Shown here: piece after piece, positions 49,052 through 60,161 of the stretch
Layout: every line of letters starts with the position of its first letter
Position numbering within the stretch: position 1 is the stretch's first letter
Assembly: GCA_026182355.1 (NCBI GenBank)
Contig: JAPFBL010000068.1
Span: 6,795,001-6,859,000 of the forward strand
Direction: 5' to 3'
Source: Hermatobates lingyangjiaoensis
Lineage: Eukaryota > Arthropoda > Insecta > Hemiptera > Hermatobatidae
DNA length: 64,000 bases
Notes under the pieces: generated by a model
Told to the model about the DNA's origin: nothing
What the model saw: only the letters and a program-made list of their open reading frames with translations
The model's database searches: none
Translations under genes and position numbers: made by a program

Positions 49052-49321
49052 TCTCTAATTCTTCCCCGATTAGAGAACACACCTATTCTATCAAACGGTC
49101 GATATATTATTGAATCTGTTATATATATTTTTGGGTTTATATAAGAAGAAATATGGGTTTTTATGAGGATATAAGAAGAGTGTATGGAGAAGATGCCTAT
49201 GAAAAAGGTTTTAAATAAAACCGAAACGTTGCAACGAGAGTTTGATTTTTTATCCTGGAAAATTGACCGAACCCCGATTAGAGAACACACCTATATATAT
49301 ATATATATAATATATATATAT
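49052..49321 (+). mobile_element. Family F units, tandem ends, plus TA tract
   Basis: CCCCGATTAGAGAACACACC occurs at 49066-49086 and again near 49271-49291, so about 205 bp is bounded by direct copies of one end. Between them are TATCAAACGGTCGATATATT and the motif GGTTTT...AAAACC then GAAACGTTGC. The CTGANGA box here has decayed to CTATGAA, while the TGC/GCA arm pairing remains. It ends in a TA tract at 49292-49321. The minus ORF at 49048-49290 is an antisense shadow. Confidence 0.65.
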
Positions 49322-49367
49322 AGTTATTCTTAAATATGTAAATAAATACAAACATATGTTTGTATAT

Positions 49368-49470
49368 AAGTAATAAAATCTATTCTGAAAAACAAAAACT
49401 CACTACAATATTTCAACTCCGACGTCATCAGGTAGACAGATGAAAGCCACTGAAGGATTGAAAGATGAAA
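49368..49470 (-). mobile_element. PLE-type terminus, family C relative, minus
   Basis: On the minus strand: CTGTCTACCTGATGACGTCG, GAGTTGAAATATTGTAGTGA and GTTTTTG. Shares ATATTG...GTGAG with family C, but the helix I arms differ. Confidence 0.6.
49403..49435 (-). ncRNA. Hammerhead-like core with CTAC/GTAG arms
   Basis: Minus strand: CTAC, CTGATGA, a GAC/GTT-type weak helix II, GAA, ATATT, GTAG. The 4-bp helix I is perfect and differs from families A, B and D, which is the covariation argument for a selected structure. Confidence 0.4.
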
Positions 49471-50583
49471 GATAAAGAAGGACTGAACTTCATTCAAGAG
49501 GCACTGAATCAGTGTTACTAACTTATGTATAGAGGGGAACAGAAATAAAATGAACAAACAGTAAAGAAAGAACAATATGCTTAACATAATAATATAATTA
49601 AAAAAGTTTAGAAATAACTAAATAAATGAAGAAAAAAATAAGTAAGTACGTTTGTATGGTATTATGAAATAATTGTGGACTGATTTTTGACCAGGATCAG
49701 TTGTACTTTACAGAAGAGAAATTCCACTTCCTTCTCATGATTTCAAAGTGATATTTCCGTAACGATCAGGAGTCTACCTGTGAACTTCTACACAGAAACA
49801 GTTATTGAAAGTTAGTCTGTGAAAGCTGACATGAATAGTAACAAAAGGGCAATAATAAGTTATAATGTGTGATTATTCATACCCATGCATAGCTTCATGG
49901 AAGATGGAAACCCACATTGAACGCATCACATTAATAATACCCTATAAACGCTGTTATAGGAGGTACAGGAAATCTATGAAAGGACATGTAAGAGGTAGCC
50001 AGAATGTCCCTTATACCACCAGCAGTATTGAGATTTTTTGGATAAGATAGATTATTCAGATACCGTGAAAAGGTAGATATATAACAGTGCCCAGCTAATG
50101 AGGACGTGAAAAATATGTATTGATGAGTAAAATAGTATCACTACGATCTTTTCTAGGTTCAGAATTATGATCAATATCAACAGGAGCTATCGACTAATAC
50201 TACTAATACCTTGTTACAATAGATACGTTATACTAAGAGCTTCTGAGGAAGCTCACTTTTGCCTTCTATGTAAAGGGCATGCTTGAACACTGGTATTTAC
50301 TAGAACGATTAATATATTTTCTTTCAATATTTAAACTATTATTTTGTTGGTTTTATATTTAAATGTTATTGCTACTTTTGACTTAATTGGTTATTATTTA
50401 TTTTGTGATTTTATTTATTTAATATTTATTTTATTTGTATATTATTTATTTCATTTTATAGTAATTTGGTTAAGTTTAAAAACTTAAGTTTCTTCTTCTA
50501 TAGCTATTTCTATGTTTTTTTTTTCTTTTTCATTGTAATCAACCTGCACCGGGGTACTTTCTTATGGATCTATTCAGCAGCAG
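49471..50583. other. Decayed repeat-like DNA
   Basis: 49860-50300 has broken short frames (plus ORF 49865-50050) and shares AGAGCTTCTGA and TTTGCCT with 23590-23620, so it is probably an old dispersed element. 50330-50540 is a T-rich tract like those beside other PLE termini. No intact gene. Confidence 0.4.
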
Positions 50584-50817
50584 ACTAATATTAGGAATAG
50601 AATAAGCCTCTTACTGGAGCTACCAGACCAATTCCGGCCGTCACCCATCTTCGAAAGAAACCGATTTAAGGAGTCGTTATCAGTGTTTATAACCTAACTC
50701 ACACTGATAACGCTCCTTGTATCAGTTCCTTTGGAAGATTTGTGACGCCCGAAACCGATATGGTAGCTCCAGCAGCAGTATACGATGTAAGAGGCTTATT
50801 CTATTTCTAATAGTAAT
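50584..50817. mobile_element. Foldback / MITE-like inverted repeat
   Basis: Left arm 50584-50686 and right arm 50701-50817 are inverted copies (shared GGTAGCTCCAG, AAGAGGCTTATTCTAT, ACACTGATAACG) around a 14-nt spacer. The right arm has an extra AGCAGTATACGATG-like insertion. No coding capacity and no relation to families A-G. Possible ATTA/TAAT-type ends are not clear. Confidence 0.75.
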
Positions 50818-52397
50818 ACTAATTTTTGTTGTATTAACAATATGCATGAATTGATTCAATTTGACTGTTGGGATTTGTTCACGGTACCACTTCCATTGCT
50901 GACGAAAACCAATAACAAGGATAAATTATTGAAAGTTAATCGAAAAGTTTTGCCGTCATCTTGCATAACGTGTAATACCTGTATATGCATTTTTTTTTAT
51001 CCTTCGTCTATAGGTACAGAAAACATAAACAGTATTTTTGTTATAATAATCACATGAATTCAATACGAGTTTTTACATTTTTCTAAAGGTTAAATTAAGT
51101 TCGGAATAATATTACTTCCAAGTTACATTAAATATGTATAAATTCATAAAAACTGTTAAAGCAAGCCTCAGTTATCTATGACGAGAAGGAACAGTGAGTG
51201 CTGAATATCAACCCTTCACCACCAAAGACAACTTCCCGTAAATGAAGGACAGAAAATGAGAAGCTGAGAAAAGATCTCTGAACCGCTTCCTTTAGACATT
51301 TCCCGCTTCACTTCATCCCAATAGCCGTCTTCCAAACAAGTTTGCTATCATTTTCTATTAAAATGTCAAGAACAGGGACTGCAGACAGTTTTATACATAA
51401 ATACAAACCCAACTGAAGTAGACTCTAACATGTTTTACATTATGATAACTGCAAAGAAATGTCCTACATGTTTTTTAAAAGCCAAATTACTGTCTAGAAA
51501 ATTTTTTTAATTATATTATGAGATAAAATATGTCTCACAAAATGCTCTAATCAATCTATAAATTGCACCCTTAAACAAAACTTAATATCATTTGTAATTT
51601 TATGAAAGTAAGAAATAGTATATATAATTTTAGTATTAAAAATGAGTCTTTTTCATACAGGAAAAAATCGCCCGATCTCGAGATTTTGACGGATTTGCAT
51701 GTTTTGAGGTCCAAAGATTACAAATATTTTCGTTATTACAAGCATTATGAAAATTACAAGTATTTTCAATGATATTGAACACCAAATTGTGTGGTACCAC
51801 ATTGTGTAGATGTGCTGTATAGTTTGTGAGCAATTATGCATTTTGAGAAAAAAAGTAATTTTGAGTAATATTGAAGTGTGAGAACTCTTTGCTTGTCAAT
51901 CAATATTTATTATTTTTTAAAATATCAAGCATCCAACTATAAAACTTTTTAAATTATACTGAAATTCCGGCTTTGAATCTGATTTGAGTACGCAAAGCTG
52001 GCTAATTACTAATATATCTTTTTCTCAATATATATTCACATCAACCTTTTAACAGAGTACATCACTCAGGGAAATATAACACTCGCTTAAATTGGATTAT
52101 TATAATTTTTGATGTAGGGAAGTAAAAGTGATTTTATAAAACAGACTAGCATGCCATAAAATTCCCGGTATAATGATTCTACGTATAAAAGACCAAAAAT
52201 GTAAAAAATAATTCAAAATTTAAAACAGTTTTGAAAAATAATAAATGAAATTATTTTTTTTATTTAAATAATTTAAATTTAGACATTTAAATTTAAAATT
52301 GTCTTAAAATGCCATTGTTTTTGCATAAAATCTGACATTTTTCAGAGGAAATAGGAATATATTCAAGCTTTAAATAGGAAACTTGGTCTTAAATCTT
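50818..52397. other. AT-rich DNA, little recognised
   Basis: 51655-51720 contains a less AT-rich word (CGATCTCGAGATTTTGACGG) that looks like a repeat remnant but has no second copy here. The short ORFs are chance-like. Confidence 0.35.
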
Positions 52398-52742
52398 CAA
52401 TGTACAAGGAGGTCAGATAAACAATTTAGAAGATCCACTGGTTATTGGAACAAACGTCATGATCTCCTGTAAGAGATCATTTCGTAACAGGAAGTATACA
52501 CTTTAGCTTTTCAAAAATGTTATTACTACTGTAGTTTTACCAATGATAGTATATCATCAATGATAGTATAGTGTGATGTACAAAAATAATCATATATATT
52601 GATAACTGGATCAGCCACATCTGTAGTACTTCCAAGAATTAAACGCTAATTTCTAAATGGGACAGTATATATATTGTATACGCAAGAAATATTATATTTA
52701 CTTATACTAAAGTTGTTTGTAGGCCATTCCAAATTCTTTTTA
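52398..52742 (+). repeat. Dispersed repeat R, copy 2
   Basis: Same order of words as 31870-32175, with a small internal tandem duplication of AATGATAGTAT near 52540-52570 and an insertion near 52600-52650. Confidence 0.65.
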
Positions 52743-53298
52743 CTGTCAACTAAATCATACAATATGTAAAAAATATAACCTTTACCTGCTAAGTATACGA
52801 AAATGATAGAATAAAATTGTATAATTCAATGTAGTTGGTAATTGAATATCATAATTAACATGATAATTGGGTTTCTGTTAACCAAGCCAGATCAAAGAAA
52901 TAAACCATTATTCATATTTAAGATTATTAAATTAATGTCTTCTACTTTTCTTTAACGATGATTGGTTGAGGATTGTACTGTTCTCGAACAAATACTTAAG
53001 GGAAAGTTCGTCTATATTTCTAGACATGTTCACAGTTACATCAACACTGAATTAAATACTATAATAGGAAAAAAATGGGTTAAATTATTTATATAGATAT
53101 ACATCTATCTATCTTATAGATATACCTTCGTATTTTTTATTTGATCAAAGACAAGTGTGTTGTTTAGTTCTGATTATGTATAGAAATATAGAAAAAAAAG
53201 TTTGTTTTAAGGTCTTTTTTTGTTGAACTGTATGACACTGAGCCAATCTCGATAAAAAATATTGTGTGGAATATATTTGGTCGACATAAGAACGGTTG
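52743..53298. other. AT-rich DNA, nothing recognised
   Basis: No gene or repeat copy recognised. Confidence 0.4.
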
Positions 53299-53460
53299 AT
53301 ATATATATATATATATATTTATATATGTAAAAAGATTTCACATGAATACGTGAAATAACAATGAATGATCAAAATTGGGTTTTTAACTCTGACGAAGACC
53401 GCTTGTTACGGTTGAAAGATCTTAGTCTTGTTTTCCCATTTCTTATTGTGGTTTAATCAT
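53299..53460. mobile_element. TA tract and inverted family A pair, centre deleted
   Basis: TA tract at 53299-53327, then the distal part of a minus arm (53329-53371, TTTCACATGAATACGTGAAA), then a plus arm from 53373 (ATTGGGTTTTTAACTCTGAC). The plus core is intact although ACTC precedes CTGACGA as in other copies. The minus core is deleted. Confidence 0.8.
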
Positions 53461-53476
53461 GTATATATATATATAA

Positions 53477-53712
53477 TAACAAACACTTTTTCTTCTTCTC
53501 GGAGTTTGGTCAGGGTAAATATATGGAATCACCTTTTTGCCAACGTTTCGTCTTTATTTTAAGACATCCTCAGGGCTATAAACTAACAAAAAAACAATAA
53601 ACAATGGACATTTGTCATTTCTACTTTAGAAATAAAGACGAAACGTTGGCAAAAAGGTGATTCCATATATTTACCCTGACCAAACTCCGAGAAGAAGAAA
53701 AAGTGTTTGTTA
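53477..53712. mobile_element. Family G: perfect 83-bp inverted repeat
   Basis: The arms 53477-53559 and 53630-53712 appear perfectly complementary over 83 bp (ends TAACAAACACTTTTTCTTCT and its complement), with a 70-bp spacer. The minus reading has a complete hammerhead-like core across arm and spacer. The plus reading lacks its 5' part. Perfect identity implies a young insertion or gene conversion between arms. Confidence 0.85.
53539..53576 (-). ncRNA. Hammerhead-like core, family G
   Basis: Minus strand: GCC, CTGAGGA, extra T, helix II GTCTT/AAGAC, GAA, ACGTT, GGC. Helix I GCC/GGC and the 5-bp helix II are both perfect. This is the best-formed core in the window, with one nucleotide more than the canonical hammerhead before helix II. 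Confidence 0.45.
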
Positions 53713-54936
53713 ATATTTTGTGGTCAAGAAAACAGTACCGTATATATATAATCTATATATATATTATTACAATTGCTGATTTATGAACAGAGTGTTTGTA
53801 GTCAAGAGACTAGTAACCATAGAGCTAAATATAATCATTTGAAATGTACCTTCTCACTCGATTGATTGGTTTCGAAGCACGTCCTTCTTGAAAAGACTCT
53901 TCTTAATGTGTTCCAAAACCAGTGAAATGAGAAAGATTGTACCAGATATGAAAAATAATTACTTTATTAATGTAAATTACATATTGTCATACTATGACAT
54001 CTACTAAAAAAAGAAATAGATCTCCTTCAGGAATAAAGATAATAACAATAACGGTTTATTGCTGGGAAATCCTTCAGTTGCTTTTAGTAGTGGACATAGC
54101 TTTGATATATTGTAAGGCTTAATGGAAGCCGGTATCGACCGCTCCGCATAATCACTTGCCTTCTCCGTAATCAGTCCAGTTTCATTAGTTGTAGCCTGGA
54201 GCCTCTGGGTGTCAGAGCCCGCAGCCCACTCACTGTACTTGTGCAAATCAGAACAACTCCCATAATATAGTCAGCTCTAGTCAACATTTAGAATTACATT
54301 CCACTAACTTTTCTTTTATTTTTGTCATTAAGATCCAAATTCCTTTTTACTGCGTAATATATTTACTTATTTTATTGTTTATTAATCCGGATCGTCATCA
54401 ATCAGCCTATCATATTGGTAAACATATAACTAAATGTATATGTTTCTAAAAAGTCATATTTTTATTCGCATTTAATGACAAAGGGATTTCTAGGGAACTA
54501 AATTATTTAAGTAAAACTTTTTTTTTTAGGAATACTTATTTTTTTAGTAATTTTTTACATGCTGACAAAAAGGCAATAAATAAAAAAAATTAAAAATTAA
54601 ACTTAGTTTTATAACCAATGCGCAAATAATTACATTGTTTTTTTCAAAATAACCATAAGCAAACTGTGAACAAGTATATAAACTTACAAAAATAGGAATA
54701 TTTGAAAATAAAAAACTGTAGATTTTACATTATAAATGTGATAAATAATACTATAAGATAACTGTATTTGCACAACAAGCCTTGCAATGCGCCAATTAAT
54801 CCAAAGTTTTCATACAGTCAACATATAAATAACCAAGGGAGGGTTGGTTTTCCACTCCTGAAAAAAATTTTACTAAAATTACAAAAATTAACCTTAACTT
54901 AAATAGAAACTTATTTTCCATCAACTTAATACACCT

Positions 54937-54939
<3 letters not shown>
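53713..54939. other. Mostly AT-rich, one less AT-rich patch
   Basis: 54050-54250 is less AT-rich. On the minus strand an open frame at 54004-54246 includes QATTNETGLITEKASDYAER. It looks protein-like but is unassigned and without splice signals I trust. The rest is featureless. Confidence 0.35.

Positions 54940-54978
<39 letters not shown>
54940..54978. repeat. (TA)n microsatellite
   Basis: A pure TA tract. No terminal family directly abuts it on either side. Confidence 0.95.
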
Positions 54979-54980
<2 letters not shown>

Positions 54981-55226
54981 TATCTGTGTCAATTCAATAA
55001 ACAAATCAGGTTTATTTTCTTTAAATACCAAACACTTATAGCGTTCTCCTTTTCTGTTCAACCTGTTCTGTATCTACCTGTTCTCTATAGCACCCTTAAA
55101 ATCAAAAGTTTGTCATTCGATTGTTTAATGAATGGTATTGGATTACTTTTATATGTTCTAATTTGAGAACGATGTCAATATTCTCATGATAAACGGAGAA
55201 ACTAGCCGTTATTAACAAAACACACT

Positions 55227-55341
55227 GTGTTTCCTGCGTGCTTGGTCGCCCATTCTCTTTTCTCCTAAAGACGGATCATCCGAAAATTTGAGTTTGTAAG
55301 TGTGTCTCTTTCTCTGGGTGTTGGTTTTCTTCATTTTTTAA

Positions 55342-55374
<33 letters not shown>
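55227..55374 (+). mobile_element. Family D terminus with TA tract
   Basis: GCGTGCTTGGTCGCCC, TTTCTCCTAAAGACGGATCA, TCCGAAAATTTGAGTTTGTA and a T-rich tail, then TA at 55345-55374. The core has CTAAAGA for CTGAAGA. Helix II GGA/TCC and arm CTC/GAG still pair. Confidence 0.7.
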
Positions 55375-55378
<4 letters not shown>

Positions 55379-55829
55379 ATTCGTTACAATGTTAACCAAT
55401 AGGAGAGTAGAGTTTGTAGGTCTACGCGTGCGTTCCCGGTTACCTGCTGCCCAGCGAAGCCTCTGTTATTCCGCCAATGAGTATAGAGGTTTCACAGTCC
55501 CTATATTATATATAAAGCAATATTATTTTAACTTATTTTATCGAAATTAGTTATTTTAACCTGAGGATGGTTTATGTGTGGTGGAAATATTGTTTTTATT
55601 GCCTCGGTTATTGGAATAAATTATTTTTTTAATTATTTTATAGTAGTTTGGTAGTGTCATCCAAAACACTCTGGTAACTGTTAGTTTGATTAGTTCAGTA
55701 AAGTGATTACTTCGTGGAATCATTTATTCAGTGCTCTAGCATCTATAATGTAAGAGACAAGTTGCTAACACAGAAGCTGCTTCTAATTAAGTAAAGTTTA
55801 TTTAATAAACTTTCTCATCGTACTAAATC
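55375..55829. other. Unassigned, partly less AT-rich
   Basis: 55415-55500 is less AT-rich (ACGCGTGCGTTCCCGG) and unassigned. Nothing else recognised. Confidence 0.35.
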
Positions 55830-55940
55830 GCACGACGAGAACACATACAATTGCAAAGAAAGAACACTGCCACATATCCTTCTATATTTCAACACTCACT
55901 ATCATCAGAAGAACAAGTATCTCTGTAGGCGATGAGAATG
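55830..55940 (-). mobile_element. Family C relative, minus, decayed
   Basis: The complement reads TTCTGATGATAGTGAGTGTT GAAATAT and, further on, GTGTTCTTTCTTTGCAATTG. The hairpin between boxes is weak. Confidence 0.5.
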
Positions 55941-55991
55941 TCATATTAGAAGTTAGTTGTGTCAGTTTGGTTTACACACACTATATATATA

Positions 55992-56131
55992 GTTCAATGT
56001 ACATAAAGAAACATAGAGAAATTGAAAACACAAACTTACAGTCTCTAATGTTCGGTTGAAACGTCTTCAGGAGAGATAAGAGAGGGAAACCAAGCGCACT
56101 GGTGCAGAGACGGTTGGAGACCAACAATGTT
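55992..56131 (-). mobile_element. Family D terminus, minus copy
   Basis: Complement of the family D order (GGTCTCCAACCGTCTCTG, GCGCTTGGTTTCCC, TCTCTCCTGAAGACGTTTCA, ACCGAACATTAGAGACTG). Helix I TCTC/GAGA is kept, but GAAA is GAAC. Flanked on the left by a short TA run. Confidence 0.7.
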
Positions 56132-56397
56132 GCCACATACGCGCCCGGTCACAGAGAATAAGGTAGACAAGAATCAATTTTGATTAAAATAGGAATATGA
56201 AAAATAATAGTAAACACAAAAACAAATAAAATAATAAAAAATAAAAACTGAGGGATGAACAGAAGAAATAATACATAAATAAATAAAAATTAAAAATTAT
56301 GGACTAATCTTTAATAAAAAATAGACAATAAAACTTAAAGGAATTAAATAAATGAAAAATATATAACATGAACATTTATTTATAATACATATGGAGG
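56132..56397. other. A-rich non-coding DNA
   Basis: A-rich on the plus strand (T-rich on the family D coding-sense strand), as beside other PLE-type termini. No gene. Confidence 0.4.
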
Positions 56398-56836
56398 ACT
56401 GTCATCAGCAAGTACGCAAGCCTCTGAGCTACTCTGGCTCCATGCCTTTATTTTATTACCGGTGTTCATATTTCCCAAATTTTAAATTCATTTTTTTGTT
56501 ACTTTTATATATAATAAATTTTCACTACTGTCATCGGTGAGCATGCAGGCGACTGGCTACCCTGGATCCATGCCTTTATTTCATTGTCATTGTTAATATT
56601 ATTCAAATTTTAAATTCAAAATTTTTTTAGTTACATTTATTTTTAATGTATTTGTCCTACTGTCATCAGCGAGCACGCAAGCCAGTGGGCTACCCTGGCC
56701 CCATGCCTTTAGTTTATTACCAGTGTTTATACTACGCAAAAATTAAATTAATAAAAAAATTAATTGCATTTATAAATAATATTTTTGCACTACTGTCATC
56801 GGCAAGCACACAAGACACTTGCTACCCTGACTCCAA
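56398..56836. repeat. Four-unit tandem repeat, ~130 bp period
   Basis: Unit starts (ACTGTCATC) are at 56398, 56527, 56659 and 56792, giving periods of 129, 132 and 133 bp. The last unit is partial. Each unit has a conserved, less AT-rich core (TGTCATC.G..AGCA, GCTACCCTGG, CCATGCCTTTA) and an AT-rich variable spacer. The plus ORF at 56646-56885 runs through two units and is not a gene. Confidence 0.9.
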
Positions 56837-56910
56837 TTTTGGGAATATAGTGATGATTTTGTTTTATTTAACATTATTCACATAATAAATAATATATGTT
56901 TAATTTCAAG

Positions 56911-56985
56911 TCTCTATCTCCACGGGAAATGGGTGAACAAACAAACAAACAAACTCACTAACTTTTTATATAGAGATTAATATAA
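56911..56985 (+). mobile_element. Possible LINE 3' tail
   Basis: CACGGGAAATGGGTGAACAA, then (ACAA)n and ACTCACTAACTTTTTATATA GAG. This resembles the 3' tails of some RTE/Proto2-type LINEs (ACAAACAAAC then ACTTT...ATATTA). No coding part is attached, so low confidence. Confidence 0.3.
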
Positions 56986-59891
56986 TTTTAAGATGTGACA
57001 TAACATTTTAATGCAATTTTATCGTTTTTGAATAGTCACTAGAACTCATGAGATTAATTACCAAAAATTGAAAAAAGAAGGACTCCAAACTCTCCCACTG
57101 GCACTTTATAATCAGTTTAAATATTGTACGTGCTAGTAAATTGTTCAACCAATCCTGATGGTGATTGGTGATCAGTTGAAGCATTTTGATTTTTAAAATT
57201 TGATTGTTTTGTGCAGGTAAAATAACAAGCTGACGGGGGGTTAGAGAAATTGACAAGTTAATTAAAAATGACTTATCAACCAAATACGGTGTTATTTCTA
57301 GAGTATTGATTAATTTAAAATATTTAATAAATATACATATTTTTTAATAATTGATAAATTGAGATTTCTGAGTGTTTGAGAAATTAGTTCAGATTCTTTA
57401 TATATGAAGTATGCAGTAATAGTTCATTCATATTAATTCATAATGTAGTTGATAATATAATAATTCATAATATAATTAAAATTTGTAATACTAGTTGTGA
57501 ATTATTCATATTTTAATAATATTTTCAGAGAAGGATTATAATTATTAAAATATTTATACCATGTGTACAATTTGCAATGATTAATATTAAAATTCAATCT
57601 ACTCCTAAAATGCAAGCTCTTTACAAAGTAACTGTATTGACTGTACACTGACGCTAACTTTTGTTGGAACACACCTTCCATTGAAGAGGTCCACTATACA
57701 AATCTAGAACTGCTGTCAGAGGTGAATAATGAAGCACAATGCTGTAAGTTCTTCAGACATGCAATATTAATTAATTTTATTTTGTTTGAACAAGATCTCT
57801 ACAGACAGTGAGCTGAACCATAAATATAAAATGAAATGTTTAAATGACAATTATTAAGTACTAAACTACCAATGACTCGTTTGATCATCCAACACCTTCC
57901 TTTTCAATGCAATCATGTTCACATAAATGCAAATAAAGACTAAATTAATTCATTTCTAATAAAGAGGATACTGAACATATTTTTAATACACTTTTTCTTA
58001 TTTACATTTGTTGTACAATTTGAATTTACCAAAAAAAATGTTAGTGTTTTCTTTCTTCTGAGAGCTACATGCAATTGGTCATGTTTAAATGCCAAATACA
58101 TTAGCATTAGACTTCTGATTGTTAAAATTTACTTAACAATAAAAGTTAAACACTAAAAAGTGTGGATGTTTTTTTGCACAAATAGTTTTTTGCTTCAAGG
58201 TAGGTTTGCAAAATACCTTCATTTTCTGCTATTTATTTTTGTGAATGAATATAGAGGGACAGTTTGTCGCTAATCCTCGGTACAGGTTGATTATCATCAT
58301 CGAAAGGAATTATTCAAATCTTTTTTATAATCGTATTGATTTTTACAAACATTCTTGTGTAAAATTTGTTATAAATGCATATCTAGTTATTAAAGTTACT
58401 TATATAAATGACTTATTAGTGAAGTGATTTTTGTTTCTTATAATCAGTTTCTTATAATATTATTATAGGAAATTTTATAATGCAGTGAATATTAAATAAA
58501 TATTACAACCCATCTAGCAGTCCAGGAAAAAAAATGAAAATCGGTGTCCAGATAATGAAAGGTTGCCAATCCCTGGTTTAAAAAGTGATACTCAAGTCGC
58601 CTTAAAGAGGTATTTACTGCCATAAAATTGTACCAAATTATTATATATATATTTAAAGCAAAGCATTATAAAATTAAGTGCATTTTGGCTCTCATCCTAG
58701 GATGGCTTGAGAAAATGTTGTCTGTTCGTGTGAGAATTAAGATAATTGTTGGGCGATATCGCTTGTTTTGATGGTCAGTGTGACCCCAGCAACGCTTCCT
58801 CTTATCGCGTGATGTTCAGATTGAAAGATCCTATCGTTAAAGGATTTTTCACCCCTTATCTTCCTAGTTTCGACTAGTCTGTCAATAACGATTATTATCC
58901 CTGAGTTTTCATTTAAATTAATTTACATCTATTTTACATTATTTATTGAGTTTTATATAAATATCACACAATAGAAAAAAACATAAGGATGAGTGTTTTA
59001 ATCTTTTAGATTTTTAATTTACAATAAGTAAGTGTAAACTCATGAAAAAAATTGGTCCATTATCATACAGATATATTGTTGCCAGTTCTTTTAAGTTCTT
59101 GATGTTTTTTTTGGTGATATACACGAGTCGGGTTAAGACTTTTAACTATTTTTTTGTTTATTTCATAAATTTTAGTAATCTAGACACCGTATAATAATTC
59201 ATCGCATGAATATCTACAAAAATATTTGAAGAAATAAACGTGCTGAAATGAAATCTTTTTTTCTGAATATCTCTGATATTAGTTTATAATATACTGCTTT
59301 TGCTGTGTCAAAGAAATATTTCCAACTTATTAATAGTTACTTATATATAACAAGTGACTGAATTAGTACTTATTGTTGAAGTAGCTATTGTGTGCCTGTC
59401 TTAATCTTTGATTGAATATTTCATCAGAACTGTGTTCTATTTTTAGTGCAACCTCTTAAAAACTAAAACTTGATTTACAAAACTCAGGTATTAATATTTT
59501 GAATTTAACATCAAAGACAATAAAAGGATTTGGGTCCCCTATAATCAAATCAGTCCGGTTCGAGTAACTTAATTAAAAGCAAAGACCCTCTTCTTGGCTC
59601 TAATTAAGATTAGTCAAAGTAAGCAAAAACATTTCAAACTTCTATACTTCATAAATAAAACAAGATTTAGATATTATTACCAGCAAATTTTAATATTTTA
59701 CTTACCTTTAAAAAAATTATTAATGATTAGTATTAAAATTCTAGAACGAATAAAAAAAAACATCAAAATCCAAAATTTTATTGATAATGTTTGTTATGAT
59801 AAAATTCGATGTTGTAAAGAGTATGTAATGGATGAACAAAAGTACAAACACTAAGAGTCAAACAAATAAATACAAGTCTTATTATTTTATA
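56986..59891. other. Gene-poor AT-rich block
   Basis: ORFs at 57008-57283, 58245-58427 and 59594-59854 have no recognisable motif. 58690-58870 is less AT-rich but unassigned. No repeat family recognised. Confidence 0.4.
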
Positions 59892-60161
59892 TGTTTCCTG
59901 TATCAACGACCAACGACCAACGAATATATCCGCGCACTATAGTGCACGTCGTAACTAGCAGTTCCAGACCAGAGGCCTTCTACTGCTTGCTTACTGTGCT
60001 ACTATAACTTGTAATGTCAGTAATTCATGTCAGATATAAGTTCGTCTATGCAGTAAAGATGTCGTATTCGCGGTCATGTGGTCTTGTTCAGGTCATGGTT
60101 ATAAAAGTTTTTAGTCATCAGTTGGAAAAGTGGTCAGATAGTCAGTGGATGAAGTAATTGT

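Noticed and set aside
49048..49290. 80-aa minus ORF as a gene
   Set aside because: Antisense reading of the family F terminal repeats.
56398..56836. CRISPR-like array
   Set aside because: Units are long, diverged and contiguous with AT-rich spacers that are themselves related. The genome is clearly animal-like.
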